NCBI GenBank assembly: GCA_943704495.1
Contig: CALSCR010002763.1
Span: 1 to 35,679, forward strand
Source of the DNA: Pigoraptor chileana
Taxonomy: Eukaryota > Opisthokonta > Filasterea
Direction: 5' to 3'
DNA length: 35,679 nt
A program made the translations under genes and the position numbers. Below are positions 1-9,927 of the stretch, piece after piece (within the stretch, counting starts at the first letter, position 1; each line of letters begins with the position of its first letter). A model generated the notes under the pieces. It was given only the letters and a program-made list of their open reading frames with translations, was not told the origin of the DNA and did not search any database.

Positions 1-647
1 TCACCAAGGGCTGCCCCGTCGCCTTCCACCTCTTCCGCGTGTGGAACGCAACCGATTCGTGCGGCAACAAGGGGATCCATCGTCAGAATGTGACCGTCAT
101 GTACACTGAGTATGGCTATGACGATGCGGCCAATCAGAACGGCAACAACGGTGCCAGCAGTGGTGCGTCAAAGTCATCTGGCAACGGCGCTGTGATTGGA
201 GGGGCTGTGGGAGGGGCTCTTGCTGTAGTTCTTGTTGCAGCCGCGCTCGGCTATCTCTACAAGACGGGGCGCCTCGGCGGCAATGCCCACGAGAGCTCAA
301 CCGCGAAGATGTTCGAGTCTGTCCCGGGCAACGAGGCCAACGAAGTGCGGTACTCTCGCGCAGAGTCGATGGGATCGAAGCCGGACGCGAATGGATCTTC
401 CAATCAAAGAAACCCGTCGGCAAGTGGGCGCCCTCCCTCGCAGGCTGGCCCCCGCAGCGGATCGGTGCTGAAGAGCAGCGCCGTCGCCGAGGCCGAACGT
501 CTTGCGCGCCAACAGAACGAGATTGAGCTCAAGCGCACGTTCACCAATTTGTTCCAGAAGGACCAATTGGATGAGCTTGCGGAATTCAACGAGCTGCCCG
601 GCCAATCGATGGCCGCACTTGTCGACGTCAGCTTGAGCGAGGCTTGA
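1..647 (+). CDS. C-terminal part of a single-pass cell-surface protein (5' end outside the window)
   Basis: The frame is open from base 3 to a TGA at 645-647, so only the last ~214 residues are present. The first ~35 residues (RVWNATDSCGN followed by a VTV strand) look like the end of an HYR-like or Ig-like beta-sandwich repeat of the type found in adhesins. Then come an Asn/Gly/Ser-rich linker, one hydrophobic segment (AVIGGAVGGALAVVLVAAAL, about bases 189-248) and a tail of ~130 residues with basic residues, Ser/Pro stretches and a helical, charged end. Predicted type I topology puts the repeats outside and the tail in the cytoplasm. The stop lies inside an imperfect 11-base tandem repeat (gcttgagcgag). 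The full protein may be an adhesion or recognition molecule; no specific name can be given. Confidence 0.7.
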   Translation, partial: TKGCPVAFHLFRVWNATDSCGNKGIHRQNVTVMYTEYGYDDAANQNGNNGASSGASKSSGNGAVIGGAVGGALAVVLVAAALGYLYKTGRLGGNAHESSTAKMFESVPGNEANEVRYSRAESMGSKPDANGSSNQRNPSASGRPPSQAGPRSGSVLKSSAVAEAERLARQQNEIELKRTFTNLFQKDQLDELAEFNELPGQSMAALVDVSLSEA

Positions 648-1485
648 GCGAGGCTTGAAAGACGCGCGCATCTCCTTCCCTGCCTTTGTCACTTTCTGGA
701 ATTTTCGCAGGGCACGTATTACTTCAAATCGCCTTGTTTTCATTTTCTGCACATTGTCTTTCTTGCTCGTTTTTCATATCGTATTCTCTTCTCTCTCTCT
801 CTCTACCTGTTTTTGTCCGTGGGCACTGCGCCTAAGATTCTGACTTGAATCCTATATCTTATCTGTTTTAAATCCCTTGTATAACTTGTGAAATTGTCGG
901 CCAACAGTCATCACTCTTCTTTCGCCATTTGCTTGGACGTTTGAAAAGTGGTTGAGTGGTATTCGCGCGTGACGTTGCAGTAAAATTGTACAAATGATGG
1001 TAATGGATTAGCAAGCTGAATTAAAAAAAATCTGTCGTTCGTGCACTGCTAAGTTCTTCAAGTGGATCACGAATTTCCCGCCAGTTTTGCACGTGTGTCA
1101 TCATCACAAACTGATTTTTGGCGCGTGATTTTGTCACACGCGGATTAACCAACCAAAATTCAAATTTGTTAAGTCACTTCCAGGCAACCCTCCCACGCCC
1201 GGCACTCTGAAGAGAATCAATGTTCGCTTCCAGTTTCACACACTGAGCTCGCCCACGCAAAATTCCAAGCAACCATTACTTGCCCTCGAACGATTCATTG
1301 TATCGGATTTGTGTTTCTATTTCTTCTTCATTATTGGTCAATTAGAAAAAGACAGCCCTCTGCTACTCGTCAGTGCATAACAAAGGCGGAGACGTTTCTA
1401 ACCGTCTGCACCACATACAAGAACAATTGTAGCTCTTATCGTGTGCTGGTGTTCTTGATTTGTTGTTCGTCGCGTCACCTGATAG
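648..1485. other. Gene-free stretch between the surface protein and SKP2
   Basis: Holds the 3' UTR of the upstream gene, a CT-rich tract with one copy of the dispersed repeat (783-856) and AT-rich DNA before SKP2. Short open frames here have no recognisable similarity or codon pattern. No RNA gene seen. Confidence 0.5.
783..856 (-). repeat. Diverged copy of the CT/GA-anchored dispersed repeat
   Basis: A (CT)n run is followed by gtgggcactgcgcctaag and then gacttgaatcctatatct. The order and words match copies in introns near 4480, 11900-12120 and 17975, the 11900 copies being in the opposite orientation. Confidence 0.55.
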
Positions 1486-3759
1486 ATGATAGAAATGTCA
1501 CGAAAGCGTTCATCCGACTCCGCTGAACTCCACTCGGCAGCGGAGCGACGAAGCTTGCGACCGCGCAGTGAGCCGTCTGCCATCGCGGCTTCTGTGACAT
1601 CTGCCGCCATCCTCCCAAATGACCCGAATTGTGCGCATGTTGTGCGTCTTAAGCCTCCACTTCCTGTGCACGTTGTGCCACACGGATCTTCCATTGGTTT
1701 GGGAAATCACACCGATGCGCCAAGGACAAATGTCACAAAGGCAGGCGCACATCATGAGGACAGCGGTGTCAACGACGAGAATGTTCCGCCAATGCATGGC
1801 GCTGTACAGGCCGGATCCGAATCTGTGGTGCCTGTTTTGGAGCCTAAAATATTATTGGACGCAGTCCCGGCTGTCGGAACTTTCAATGCTCCTGCTGCTA
1901 CCTTCGGTGTGTGCAGCTGGACCATTACTGCGCGGGCACCACAAAGGTGTGTGTGTTTGTGTGTGTGTGTATGTATGTGTGTGCATGTGCGTGTGAGTGT
2001 GTGCATGTGCGTGTGCGTGTGTGCATGTGCGTGTGCGTGTGTGCATGTGCGTGCGTGTGTGAAAGAAAAAGACTTAACTGATCGTCCCATGCATCGTTTC
2101 CGCTCGCCTTTCATGCTGCGACATCTCTTGCTGACGGTGTTTTTATGCGCTCCTTTGACTCGTGTGGCAGTACGCAAGGAATTGACGCAGCAAGCGTGAG
2201 TCAGGCGTTTTCCACTGTGGGTATGGTGTTCTCTGCTTCTTATGGATGACACAGACGCTCACTTGCTAGTATGTGTGGCTTCTCACTTGGTACTATGTGT
2301 GCCTCTGTTCGATATGTCTAAGCTACTGACGTTATTGTCAATGCGTAATCACCCGTGTCCAACATGCAGTCACATGCGCTGCCTGTGGAACGAGGAGTAC
2401 GGGTCTTACCGTGTCTGTCACGTGGCTTGATGACAGCCGGCGATGGTATGGTGACTTTCTGGACGCGTTTGCTACCACCTCACACATCGACAAGGAGACA
2501 CGTGCACTCGCACCTGTGCTGATTTACATTTACTTGCTCCACAATCGCAACTCTTCACAGCACTCGCCGACCAACCATGCTACTGGAACATGCTACCCGA
2601 CGAAGTGGTGTTGCTTATACTCTCTAAACTACGCCGGCGGTATCTGACAGTGTTCGCGCGTGTTTCAAAGAACTTCCGGCGACTCGCGTGAGTTGTACCA
2701 TTTCAGCTTTTGTGATTGTAACCCTATGTGGATGTGTGGAAAAGTGTGCACAATCCGATCTTTCATTGAATTATCGGATTGTCGGATCGGCTTGCAGATA
2801 CGACGAGTCGCTGTGGCGCACCGTCCGCTTTTCGTCGTCGGCCCCGAGGGACTTTGATCTGGTCGTGCACCTGTGCGCACAGCGGCGCTTCAGCAAGGTT
2901 GAGCTGCGTCTAGCGTCCTTTGTGGCAGCCGATTCGTTTGCTGCGCGAGTGATGTGCCCGTGGCGAAATGCCGCGCTTTCCGAGAATGTCCCGCTGCTTA
3001 CTCTTGACCTTCGCGGGTCGAATGTATCTGACACGCACTTGCACTCGCTGCTGCCGTGGACGCCGCGCCTGAAGGAGATCAACTTGCGCGGGTGCGTGGG
3101 CATATCGGACGCATCGGTGGGCCTGCTTGCGACGGCGTGCACTGAGCTTACATCCCTTGTGCTCACAGGGTGCTGCCGCGTGACGGCCGAATGTGTTGGT
3201 CGCGTGGTAGCGGCAAATCCACGCTTGACAGCGCTTGGGGCCGGGTGGATCAACAGTGCGGGCCTGGACGCCCTCCTGGACTCCATATCGCACACCTCGC
3301 AGCTCACACACGTCAATCTGAGCGGGACTATGCTTGAGGACTTGCACGTGGGTGCGCTTGTGCAAAAGTGCGGGAGTCGGCTTCAACTGCTCGATGTGAG
3401 GTGAGAGTGGCAGCAATGCTCCATTTCGCGCAGTATCCTCAATGATAGATGATTTATTACTGTTGGCTGCTTCTCTCACAAATACGGTGTGTATTACCAC
3501 GGTTTGGCAATGCAGCGACTGTCTTATCCTGAGCGAGGGGGCTGCGGGTGAAATTGCGCACCACTGCCCCGCACTCCAACGCCTAGGAATCAGCCGCTGC
3601 AACAGGATGAGTGCTGCCGCGGCAATGCGACTTCTGCAGATGCCGTCTCTCTCTGCCATTAATGTGAATGGTGTCCTCACTTTTGTGGCGAACATCCTCT
3701 CCGAAGAGCAGCGAGCGCGCCTCAAGGTCAACGACCCGAATCTCGCCGAGAGCACGTGA
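1486..3759 (+). CDS. SKP2: SKP2-like F-box and leucine-rich-repeat protein
   Basis: Predicted substrate receptor of an SCF (SKP1-cullin-F-box) ubiquitin ligase. Exons: 1486-1946, 2171-2195, 2370-2445, 2561-2687, 2798-3400, 3516-3759; phases agree and give 511 residues. The first ~185 residues are low-complexity and probably disordered. The F-box begins at about residue 199 (LPDEVVLLILSKL...VSKNFRRLA) and is followed by YDESLWRTV, as SKP2 has DESLWQTL. Cysteine-type LRRs follow (LTLDLRGSNVSD, INLRGC, LVLTGC, VNLSGT, LLDVSDC, LGISRC), and the C-terminal LSAINVNGV...LKVN region parallels the end of animal SKP2. The ligase role is family knowledge; SKP2 rather than a general FBXL is inferred from the match through both F-box and C-terminus. 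Exons 2 and 3 are small and rest on phase and splice signals only. A start at 1495 (MSRKR) is also possible. Confidence 0.8.
1947..2062 (+). repeat. TG-rich tract with a 20-base minisatellite in SKP2 intron 1
   Basis: The intron starts directly as gtgtgtgtg. From 1981 to 2060 there are four 20-base units beginning gtgcatgtgcgtgtg, differing at a few positions. Confidence 0.85.
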
Positions 3760-3783
3760 TGTGATCACGTGAAATGGCACGTG
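3753..3783. promoter_or_regulatory. Three CACGTG boxes (3753, 3766, 3778)
   Basis: Three palindromic CACGTG sites, 13 and 12 bases apart, sit at the SKP2 stop and ~245 bases before the FAM227 start. CACGTG is the usual core bound by bHLH/bHLH-ZIP factors. The sites are seen; their role is inference, and CACGTG is common across this window. Confidence 0.35.
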
Positions 3784-4026
3784 AGATTGTGGCTGGTTGT
3801 CATGGTGTCCTTCAAATTAAATTGTGCATTCTCCCGAATTTTCTGGACTCCTGCGGACTCCATTTCAAATTAAATTGAGCGGTCAACTTGATGACGGTTT
3901 TACTGCCGCCGAGCTTCGTGCAACTGGCCCCCAAAGCTACCTAATGTATTCCTAGTTGACAAACTGAGACAATACTTCAACAGATTGCTTGTTATTGTTG
4001 TGCCCGACTTTGCGGATGTGGGAATC

Positions 4027-7000
4027 ATGACGGCGCTACTGTACAACCGGCGCGGGGCGTCGCCCGGGCTGTCCGCGACGGACACAGTGATGCAAAGTGT
4101 GGAGGAGTTTGCGCGGCGCAAGGGATACATCAGCGACCAGTGGCCCAGTGTCGACCCCCGCGAGACGCACATTGATCCCAATGTTGTCCTTGAGGGACCC
4201 GTGCTCGGCACGGTCAGCGTCATTTCGAAAAAGCTTGCCACAGCTGCGCGTGAGTGTGCCCTTGGATAGACAGGCGCATGATCATAGATGCTGGTGTGGT
4301 GGTTGTAGTTTGGACAGCCTTGTCAGTATGCAGTTCTCTCCCACTCACTCCTTCGCTCACTCCTGATACACCTACGCGCGCTCTCTATTTCTTTCATTCA
4401 CTCTCCCTTTGTTCATACACAACACACACACACACACACACTAACTCTCTCTCTCTCTCGCTCTCTCTCTCTCTGGAGTTTGTGGAGTCCATGGGCAAAG
4501 CGCCTATGACACTAACTTGAATCCTACATCTCTCTCTGGAGTCGAAGGGCTTATGCCTTGCACTGAAGGGCTTTGTCTCTCTCCCTAAAACGCTGGCTCG
4601 AATCCTACACCTCTCTTGCTCCCTCTTTTGTCCAAGTTGTATTTGAGTTGCTATCCTTTTTCCGGGTATTGATTGATGCGGAACTTAGGCTACTCTCATG
4701 CTGACCATGTGACCATTCCCAATTGTTGGTGCAGCGCTTGAAATGGAAGGTCTTGAGGAGCTTTCTTCACAGATATCTGATTTAGATGCTGAACTAAGAT
4801 CGTATGACATACGACTGAATCACATGGTGGTGGATTCTGACACTGACGAGGATGTGGATGAACTGGAAGCAAAACGAAACGAGGAAGGCGACGAATTATC
4901 AGACTTCAGAGGTAGAGTGTGACCTCGGTAGCCTGCATCTACATTCTCCCGCAAAGCAACGCTTTTTTCTGTTCAACATTTGCATGTTGTCTGATTGTCC
5001 ATTCTTCTTCTTTAATTGTCCAGTCTTCATGACGGACATTGATCACGGCGGGTTGGCGCATCCGGGTATCTCCCTCTCGGACGCGAGCATCGCACGTGAC
5101 CGCCAATCCGTGTCATTGTCTCAGCAGTTGCCAGGCGACAAAGCTGACGGGGCGTTGCAGGTGGCAACGGGTCCCCCGCGGCAGAAGCTCGGGCTGAAGA
5201 TGGTTGAGGTGGGCGTTGTGCGGATCGGACAAATTCGTCCATCTAGATCGCACTGCCAGCTCGCGTGCTCAGCAGATAGTAGCAGCTAATGTGGAAGGAA
5301 GGTGGATTTCATTCACACCGACACTCACATGACCTACGCGGTGGTCAACCCATACCCGATTGATTGCAGTTTGCGGTGTTTCCCGGTTTCAATGAGCGCG
5401 AACTGACGCCACTCCCGGGCATTCTGGAACCGCCGTACATTCTGACTCGAGTGACCGATGCAATGCGGCTGTCGGTGAGTGGTGTCTGCATGGTCAGCCC
5501 CCAACAGATACGATTGCCATTCAACCTCCCATGCGTCATACTCAGAGACGCATTGAGGCCGAGTGTGTTCGTGCTCTTATGTCGGCCGCAATGCATCCGT
5601 TAAGTGCTTTCATTTGAGTCTACTCTTGGCTGAATGTGGAACAAAGATGTCACGATTGTAGCTGCGTCCACTCACTTGCACTGTCACTCAAACTGGTTGG
5701 CTGTTGTGCCGCATCGATCCCGATGGTGTCTTATATTTATACCCGCGTTTCATCACTGACCACCGCACAGCGCCCATTTCTCAAGGAGTGGCGGAAGTGG
5801 TTCATGAGTGAGGCAGCCGGGGCAATGCTTCAGGACTCCTTCTGGTGGATATTCCTCCACAGATTCCAGGTTCGTTCCGACACATTCGAGTCACAATGCT
5901 ATTCGTCGCATTCATTTGCAATTGTGTCGAATGTCGCATCGGCGGTGTTTCCTGGCGTAACAGATGCCCGCTCCATTGCTTGAGTTTGCAGAAGGACATC
6001 GACAGCCAAGACCGCCTCTTCACGCGCATCGCTGACAGCTACGTTGCTCTCTTCACGCGCATCACACCGCGCTTCAAGGAGGATTTCTTCAAGGTGTGCT
6101 TCTCCTGTCTGCTAAACACGGCATATCTGGAACGAGCATTCCTTATCAATGTGATTCCTGTTGCGCCTTTGCCTTCCACTTCTGGTTGAAAATGCTTGCC
6201 CTAAATTTGTGTGTTTTGTTGTCGTCTGCGTGGTGTTTTGGTTATGTATTTTATTCTCTGTAGCGATATCCCGACGCGTTGAGTCAGGCGGTGTATAGTA
6301 CATTCTGCGAAGCGTTTCCAAAGAGCGCAAAGCGGTTCAACGAGGAATTTAAGAAGGCGGTGTGCAACTTGGTGTACGAGTGGATTACTGGTGAGTGTGG
6401 TGATTGACAACAACATGGCATGTGTCGTCTGTCGTGGGGGGTGCAGTTAGTGGTGGCCACCCTGGCAGTCTCCATTGCATTGTGGCGTAGTGGTGTTGCA
6501 TTGTGTTTCCAACATACTCCCCCCCCCCCCTGTTACCCATCATCGTATTTGCACAGGCACCAAAGCACCGACGAATGTGTGGGAGCGTTGGCAACTTGGG
6601 GTGCTGGAGCCAAACACGATGCTCCGCGAAGCCCGTGCCGAAGAAGAAGTACTGCCTGTAAAGACATCAAAGGTTAAGGGTGGGTGTTAATCGGACATTT
6701 CACTCGACTTCTTCTTTGCTTCATTGTGCATGCTCAGTTCTGTTGTTTCTAAATTTGCTATATTGCTGTTCTATGTAGGGATCGATATGATCGAGTTTGG
6801 TGAGACCGCGGGAGGTACACGTGGCGTCGATGGTGATGTGGAGGGCGAAAAGAGCGCTCTTGCTTCTGTATCGCTGAAAAAGAAAAAGGAGCCAGCAGCA
6901 AAGTCACAGGACTCGGTATGTGTGTGGATGTATGTGTGTGTAAATGTTGTCACTCAGTGTCCTATTTTACGCCCCTGCCTCGTTTCCGCAGGTGTATTGA

Positions 7001-8027
7001 CAGTTTGTTTGCCTTCTTGCCAATATCGTTCGCCGCGTATGTATGTATGTGTATGCGTGTGCGTGTATGTGTGCGTGTGTTGCGCGGACCGCAGTCGATG
7101 GCGTCTGGGCCGTCGGCTGGCATGACCCGAGTGCTCTTCGACGTCAACGGCAACAGTCCACTCGTGGCACATTACATGCGCACGCATAAGTTCCCCAAGG
7201 ACGCGGGGCTCTCCGTGCTCGTCAACCGCTCCGAGCCACTCAGCACCGATGGATATCCGCCACCTGTGTCGATTGCTTTTGTGCATCTTTACGCCATTTG
7301 GAGTCTTCTCCTCGCTGATGTAGGCAATAATGATCGTGCGCACATGTCTCCATTGTTCTGCTGTTTTTCCTTGACCTTCTATCTCGTGCTGCAACTATCT
7401 GTCGCCCCATGTCCTTGTCTCCATCCTGTGTATCCGCAAATTGGTGTCTGGGACGTTCGCACGCCGCAGGGGCCGACATACAAGGCGATTGTCTCGGAAT
7501 CGACGAGGACGGCAAAGGCCATGAGTGCCGAGTACGCGAACATCCGCAAGGTTGGCGAGCGGGAGCGCAATCGCATCTGGAAGGAGATGCTCGGTGGGAA
7601 GCGCCGGATGGAGTTGGAGCAGTCGCGCCTCCTCCTCAATCCAGACCACGTCAAGCAGTTCTCGGACAAGCTTGTTGGCATCATGGTGAGACGATCCGCC
7701 CTGGCGTGGCTGTGTGCGTCGTCGCACGTTCTGGTCTGTTGTTGTGACGTACCGCCATTACCGGTTGCACAATGGTCATGTGCATCTCAACGCATCGCTG
7801 CCCTTGCTGACTGTTGTGTGTTTTGTGTGTTTTGTGTGTTTTGTGGGAACACTTTCGCATTGTCGTTTTATTGTCGGACAACGATGCAGAGCGCCGCCGC
7901 CGGAGACACTGCGGCAATTGACGAGGTGCAGGCAAAGGACACGGAATCCACGCAAGTTGTTGTGGCGACGGCTGGGAAGGCTGCGGATGTAGCACGACGA
8001 AAGTCCCTTGCCGGGCTCAAGGAGTGA
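4027..8027 (+). CDS. FAM227-like (FWWh domain) protein, probably ciliary
   Basis: Exons: 4027-4249, 4735-4911, 5024-5208, 5370-5474, 5771-5869, 5992-6093, 6264-6390, 6557-6679, 6779-6915, 7095-7265, 7470-7685, 7890-8027; phases agree and give 600 residues. The FWWh region is clear: LPGILEPPYILTRV, then FLKEWRKWF, LQDSFWWIFLHRF, DSQDRLFTRIADSYVALF, then AVYSTFCEAFPKSAKRFNEE and VYEWITG. This order is diagnostic of FAM227A/B. A Lys-rich linker (SLKKKKEP) leads to a second conserved part (SPLVAHYMRTHKFP and PPPGPTYKAI) and a charged helical C-terminus. FAM227 proteins occur mostly in ciliated organisms; no biochemical activity is established. The start at 4027 is the first ATG in the conserved frame; an extra 5' exon is possible. 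Exon 8 needs the donor at 6680 rather than the one at 6673 to keep frame. Confidence 0.85.
4420..4625 (-). repeat. CA and CT tracts with two copies of the dispersed repeat in FAM227 intron 1
   Basis: A (CA)n run (about 4422-4440) and a (CT)n run (4447-4474) are followed by tggagtccatgggcaaagcg, cctatgacactaacttgaat and cctacatctctctct, then a weaker second unit ending ctggctcgaatcctacacct near 4610. The first unit is a close reverse complement of the units at 11950-12060. Confidence 0.7.
7817..7846 (+). repeat. Short tandem repeat (tgtgttttg) in FAM227 intron 11
   Basis: About three 9-base units of tgtgttttg lie upstream of the last acceptor. Confidence 0.7.
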
Positions 8028-8579
8028 GGTCACGTGCGCGTGCCCACTTGTGTAAGCTCCAACGGAATACACATCAAACAGACTGACGCGGGCTGTGTTA
8101 AATGCTGGAAACGCTGGAAACTATATCACACCAGACAGAAAGCAGATGCAGTATATAATCTCAGCGCAATGGTCCGCAGGGGCACATTATTTTCTCTTGT
8201 TAGTCGACTGCTACAATCTGAAGTAGCACTTTCACTGTTCACGCCGCAATGCAATTGGCATCTCCGCGCCCCTTGTGGTACTTCAGCGGGTGTGAGTCGA
8301 AGGTTGTGTCTCTCGTGCGACAAAGTAACAGTGGAGCTGGCAATGGCCGTGCACACGATACATAACTTCAAAGAGAAGGCCAAAGCTACAAACTTAGCCA
8401 AAGGCAGTTTTTTCACCGTGGCGTGACAAAAGAAAGCACGAACACGACGCACATAAAGCAATACGTGCGCGAAGACAAATAGAAACGAAAAAGATTTTAT
8501 AAGTTGACAAACAAACGCGGTCATAACAACGCCATACACCCGCGCAGCAATGCACAAACGCGCACACATTGCAATGCAC
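8028..8579. other. Convergent spacer between FAM227 and ACP
   Basis: This holds the two 3' ends and a CACGTG at 8031-8036 just after the FAM227 stop. A 130-codon open frame runs through it but shows no domain or similarity I recognise. No RNA gene seen. Confidence 0.5.
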
Positions 8580-9364
8580 TCAGTGCTTGTTCGACAGAAT
8601 GTAGTCCGCTGCATCCTTTGCCGTGAAGATCTTCTCCGCGTCGGCGTCGGGGATTTCAATGCTGAACTCCTCCTCAAACGCCATGACAACCTCGACCGTG
8701 TCCAGGCTATCGAGGCCAAGATCCTTAATAAAGTGCGCCTCTGCCGTCACCTGGCGTACAGCATGCATGGGAACGGGGAACGGGGATGGTTGAGGGCAGG
8801 AGGCAGGAAGGCAGGACACACGACTAGGGTCTGACAGCTTATTGTTCTTATCGTCGGCTTACAATCACTTACGATTGTGTGATTACGAGTGGTTTACGAG
8901 TGGTTTGTCGTAATGTAGTATTGCATGCATGATAAACCCCCCAAATAATAAGGGAATTCGCTTGGAGACAAGATCGTGCATGTTTGCATCGTGATACCAT
9001 ATGCCACTCTGCCTCATCAAGCTGCACAACGCGGCGAGTGGAACAAATAATAACAGCGAAGGCCCTTGACAATCAAATACTGTTCAAGACTCATGATAAT
9101 AGGAGCATGGAATCTGTCTCAGTTTGCACACAAAAAGGCGCTAGTGCGCCCGCAACTCACCTTTTTGGGGTCAACCTTCTCAAAGTTGGACAGGACGCCC
9201 ACGATGCGCGAGATGACATCCTCGCGGGAAAGCGCGCCGCCGCTGTACAGACGCATTCCGCCAACAGTGATTGCGGGCATCGCAGCGTTGATGCCACGGA
9301 GAGAAGGGAGGCCTCGGCCGCACGAGCGGAGGCTGCCGTACATGCGCATGGCTGCAAGAGACAT
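8580..9364 (-). CDS. NDUFAB1: Mitochondrial acyl carrier protein
   Basis: Carries growing acyl chains on a 4'-phosphopantetheine arm in mitochondrial type II fatty acid synthesis. In many eukaryotes it is also a complex I subunit and a partner of LYR-motif proteins. Two exons on the minus strand, 9161-9364 and 8580-8750, give 124 residues. Residues 1-~42 are rich in Arg, Ser and Gly with no acidic residue and look like a mitochondrial presequence. The ACP fold follows: [40 protein letters not shown], then [13 protein letters not shown]. The attachment serine is in GLDSLD at about residue 83. The length is normal for mitochondrial ACP. The intron falls between KVDPKK and VTAEAHF and restores the family sequence exactly. 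Confidence 0.95.
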
Positions 9365-9927
9365 TTTCGAATGTTTTGTGTGAAGTCGACGTCAACGATG
9401 TCAGGAAATGAACTTGTTGAGTATTTGTGCCAACAAACAAAGGATATTAATGTATGCACAAAAGCCAATGTGCTTGTTGTGTGTGCGTGCATGTGCTGTT
9501 GTGCGTCCGTGCATGTGTGTGCGTGCGTGTGTTTGTGTGTCTGTGTGCATCTCCGTGACAGTCATGCTGCGACAAGGATGACAAGCGCAGACTCACACGG
9601 GTGTGATGGGCTCACGCGGCCCCCCGGATGCAGTTTGTCCCATTTACGTCCATTGTGGGAATGTATTTTCCATATAAGAGTATTACCGCCTCAGTTAAAT
9701 TACAGCTTGCCTTTTATATACTATTTGGTGAATCTATATCCTTCTTAGGGCAAAGCAAGTTGACAGGTCTTAGCGCTTTTTTGAACTGGCACACACACAC
9801 ACATTCGCGCCTGAATCATAATCAGATTCGCTTTACATTTTTAGAAAGTGCTTCATATTTTTTCGCATTCGAAATCCACGTCTGTGCTTGTGCGGTATTT
9901 GTGGTTCTGAAGGAAGGAATTGAGAAG
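9365..9927. promoter_or_regulatory. Divergent spacer between ACP and RAP1
   Basis: Shared upstream region of the two genes, 563 bases. It contains a TG-rich tract (about 9476-9550) and an AT-rich part nearer RAP1 with a short (CA)n at about 9790-9802. The RAP1 frame stays open upstream to about 9628, but that part shows no BRCT similarity, so I treat it as non-coding. No specific promoter motif can be named. Confidence 0.4.

Noticed and set aside
1752-2252. His/Thr-repeat protein on the minus strand
   Set aside because: It is only the translation of the TG/CA tract in SKP2 intron 1.
8034-8426. 130-codon open frame after FAM227
   Set aside because: No domain, no similarity I recognise, and it covers the convergent 3' ends of two real genes.
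8126-8719. 197-codon minus-strand open frame overlapping ACP
   Set aside because: It shares DNA with the ACP coding exon in another frame and crosses the ACP stop; a shadow frame.
9628-9927. In-frame extension of RAP1 upstream of its start
   Set aside because: The frame is open but the added residues have no BRCT similarity, contain a CA-repeat-coded stretch and look like spacer. The ATG at 9928 matches the usual start of RAP1.
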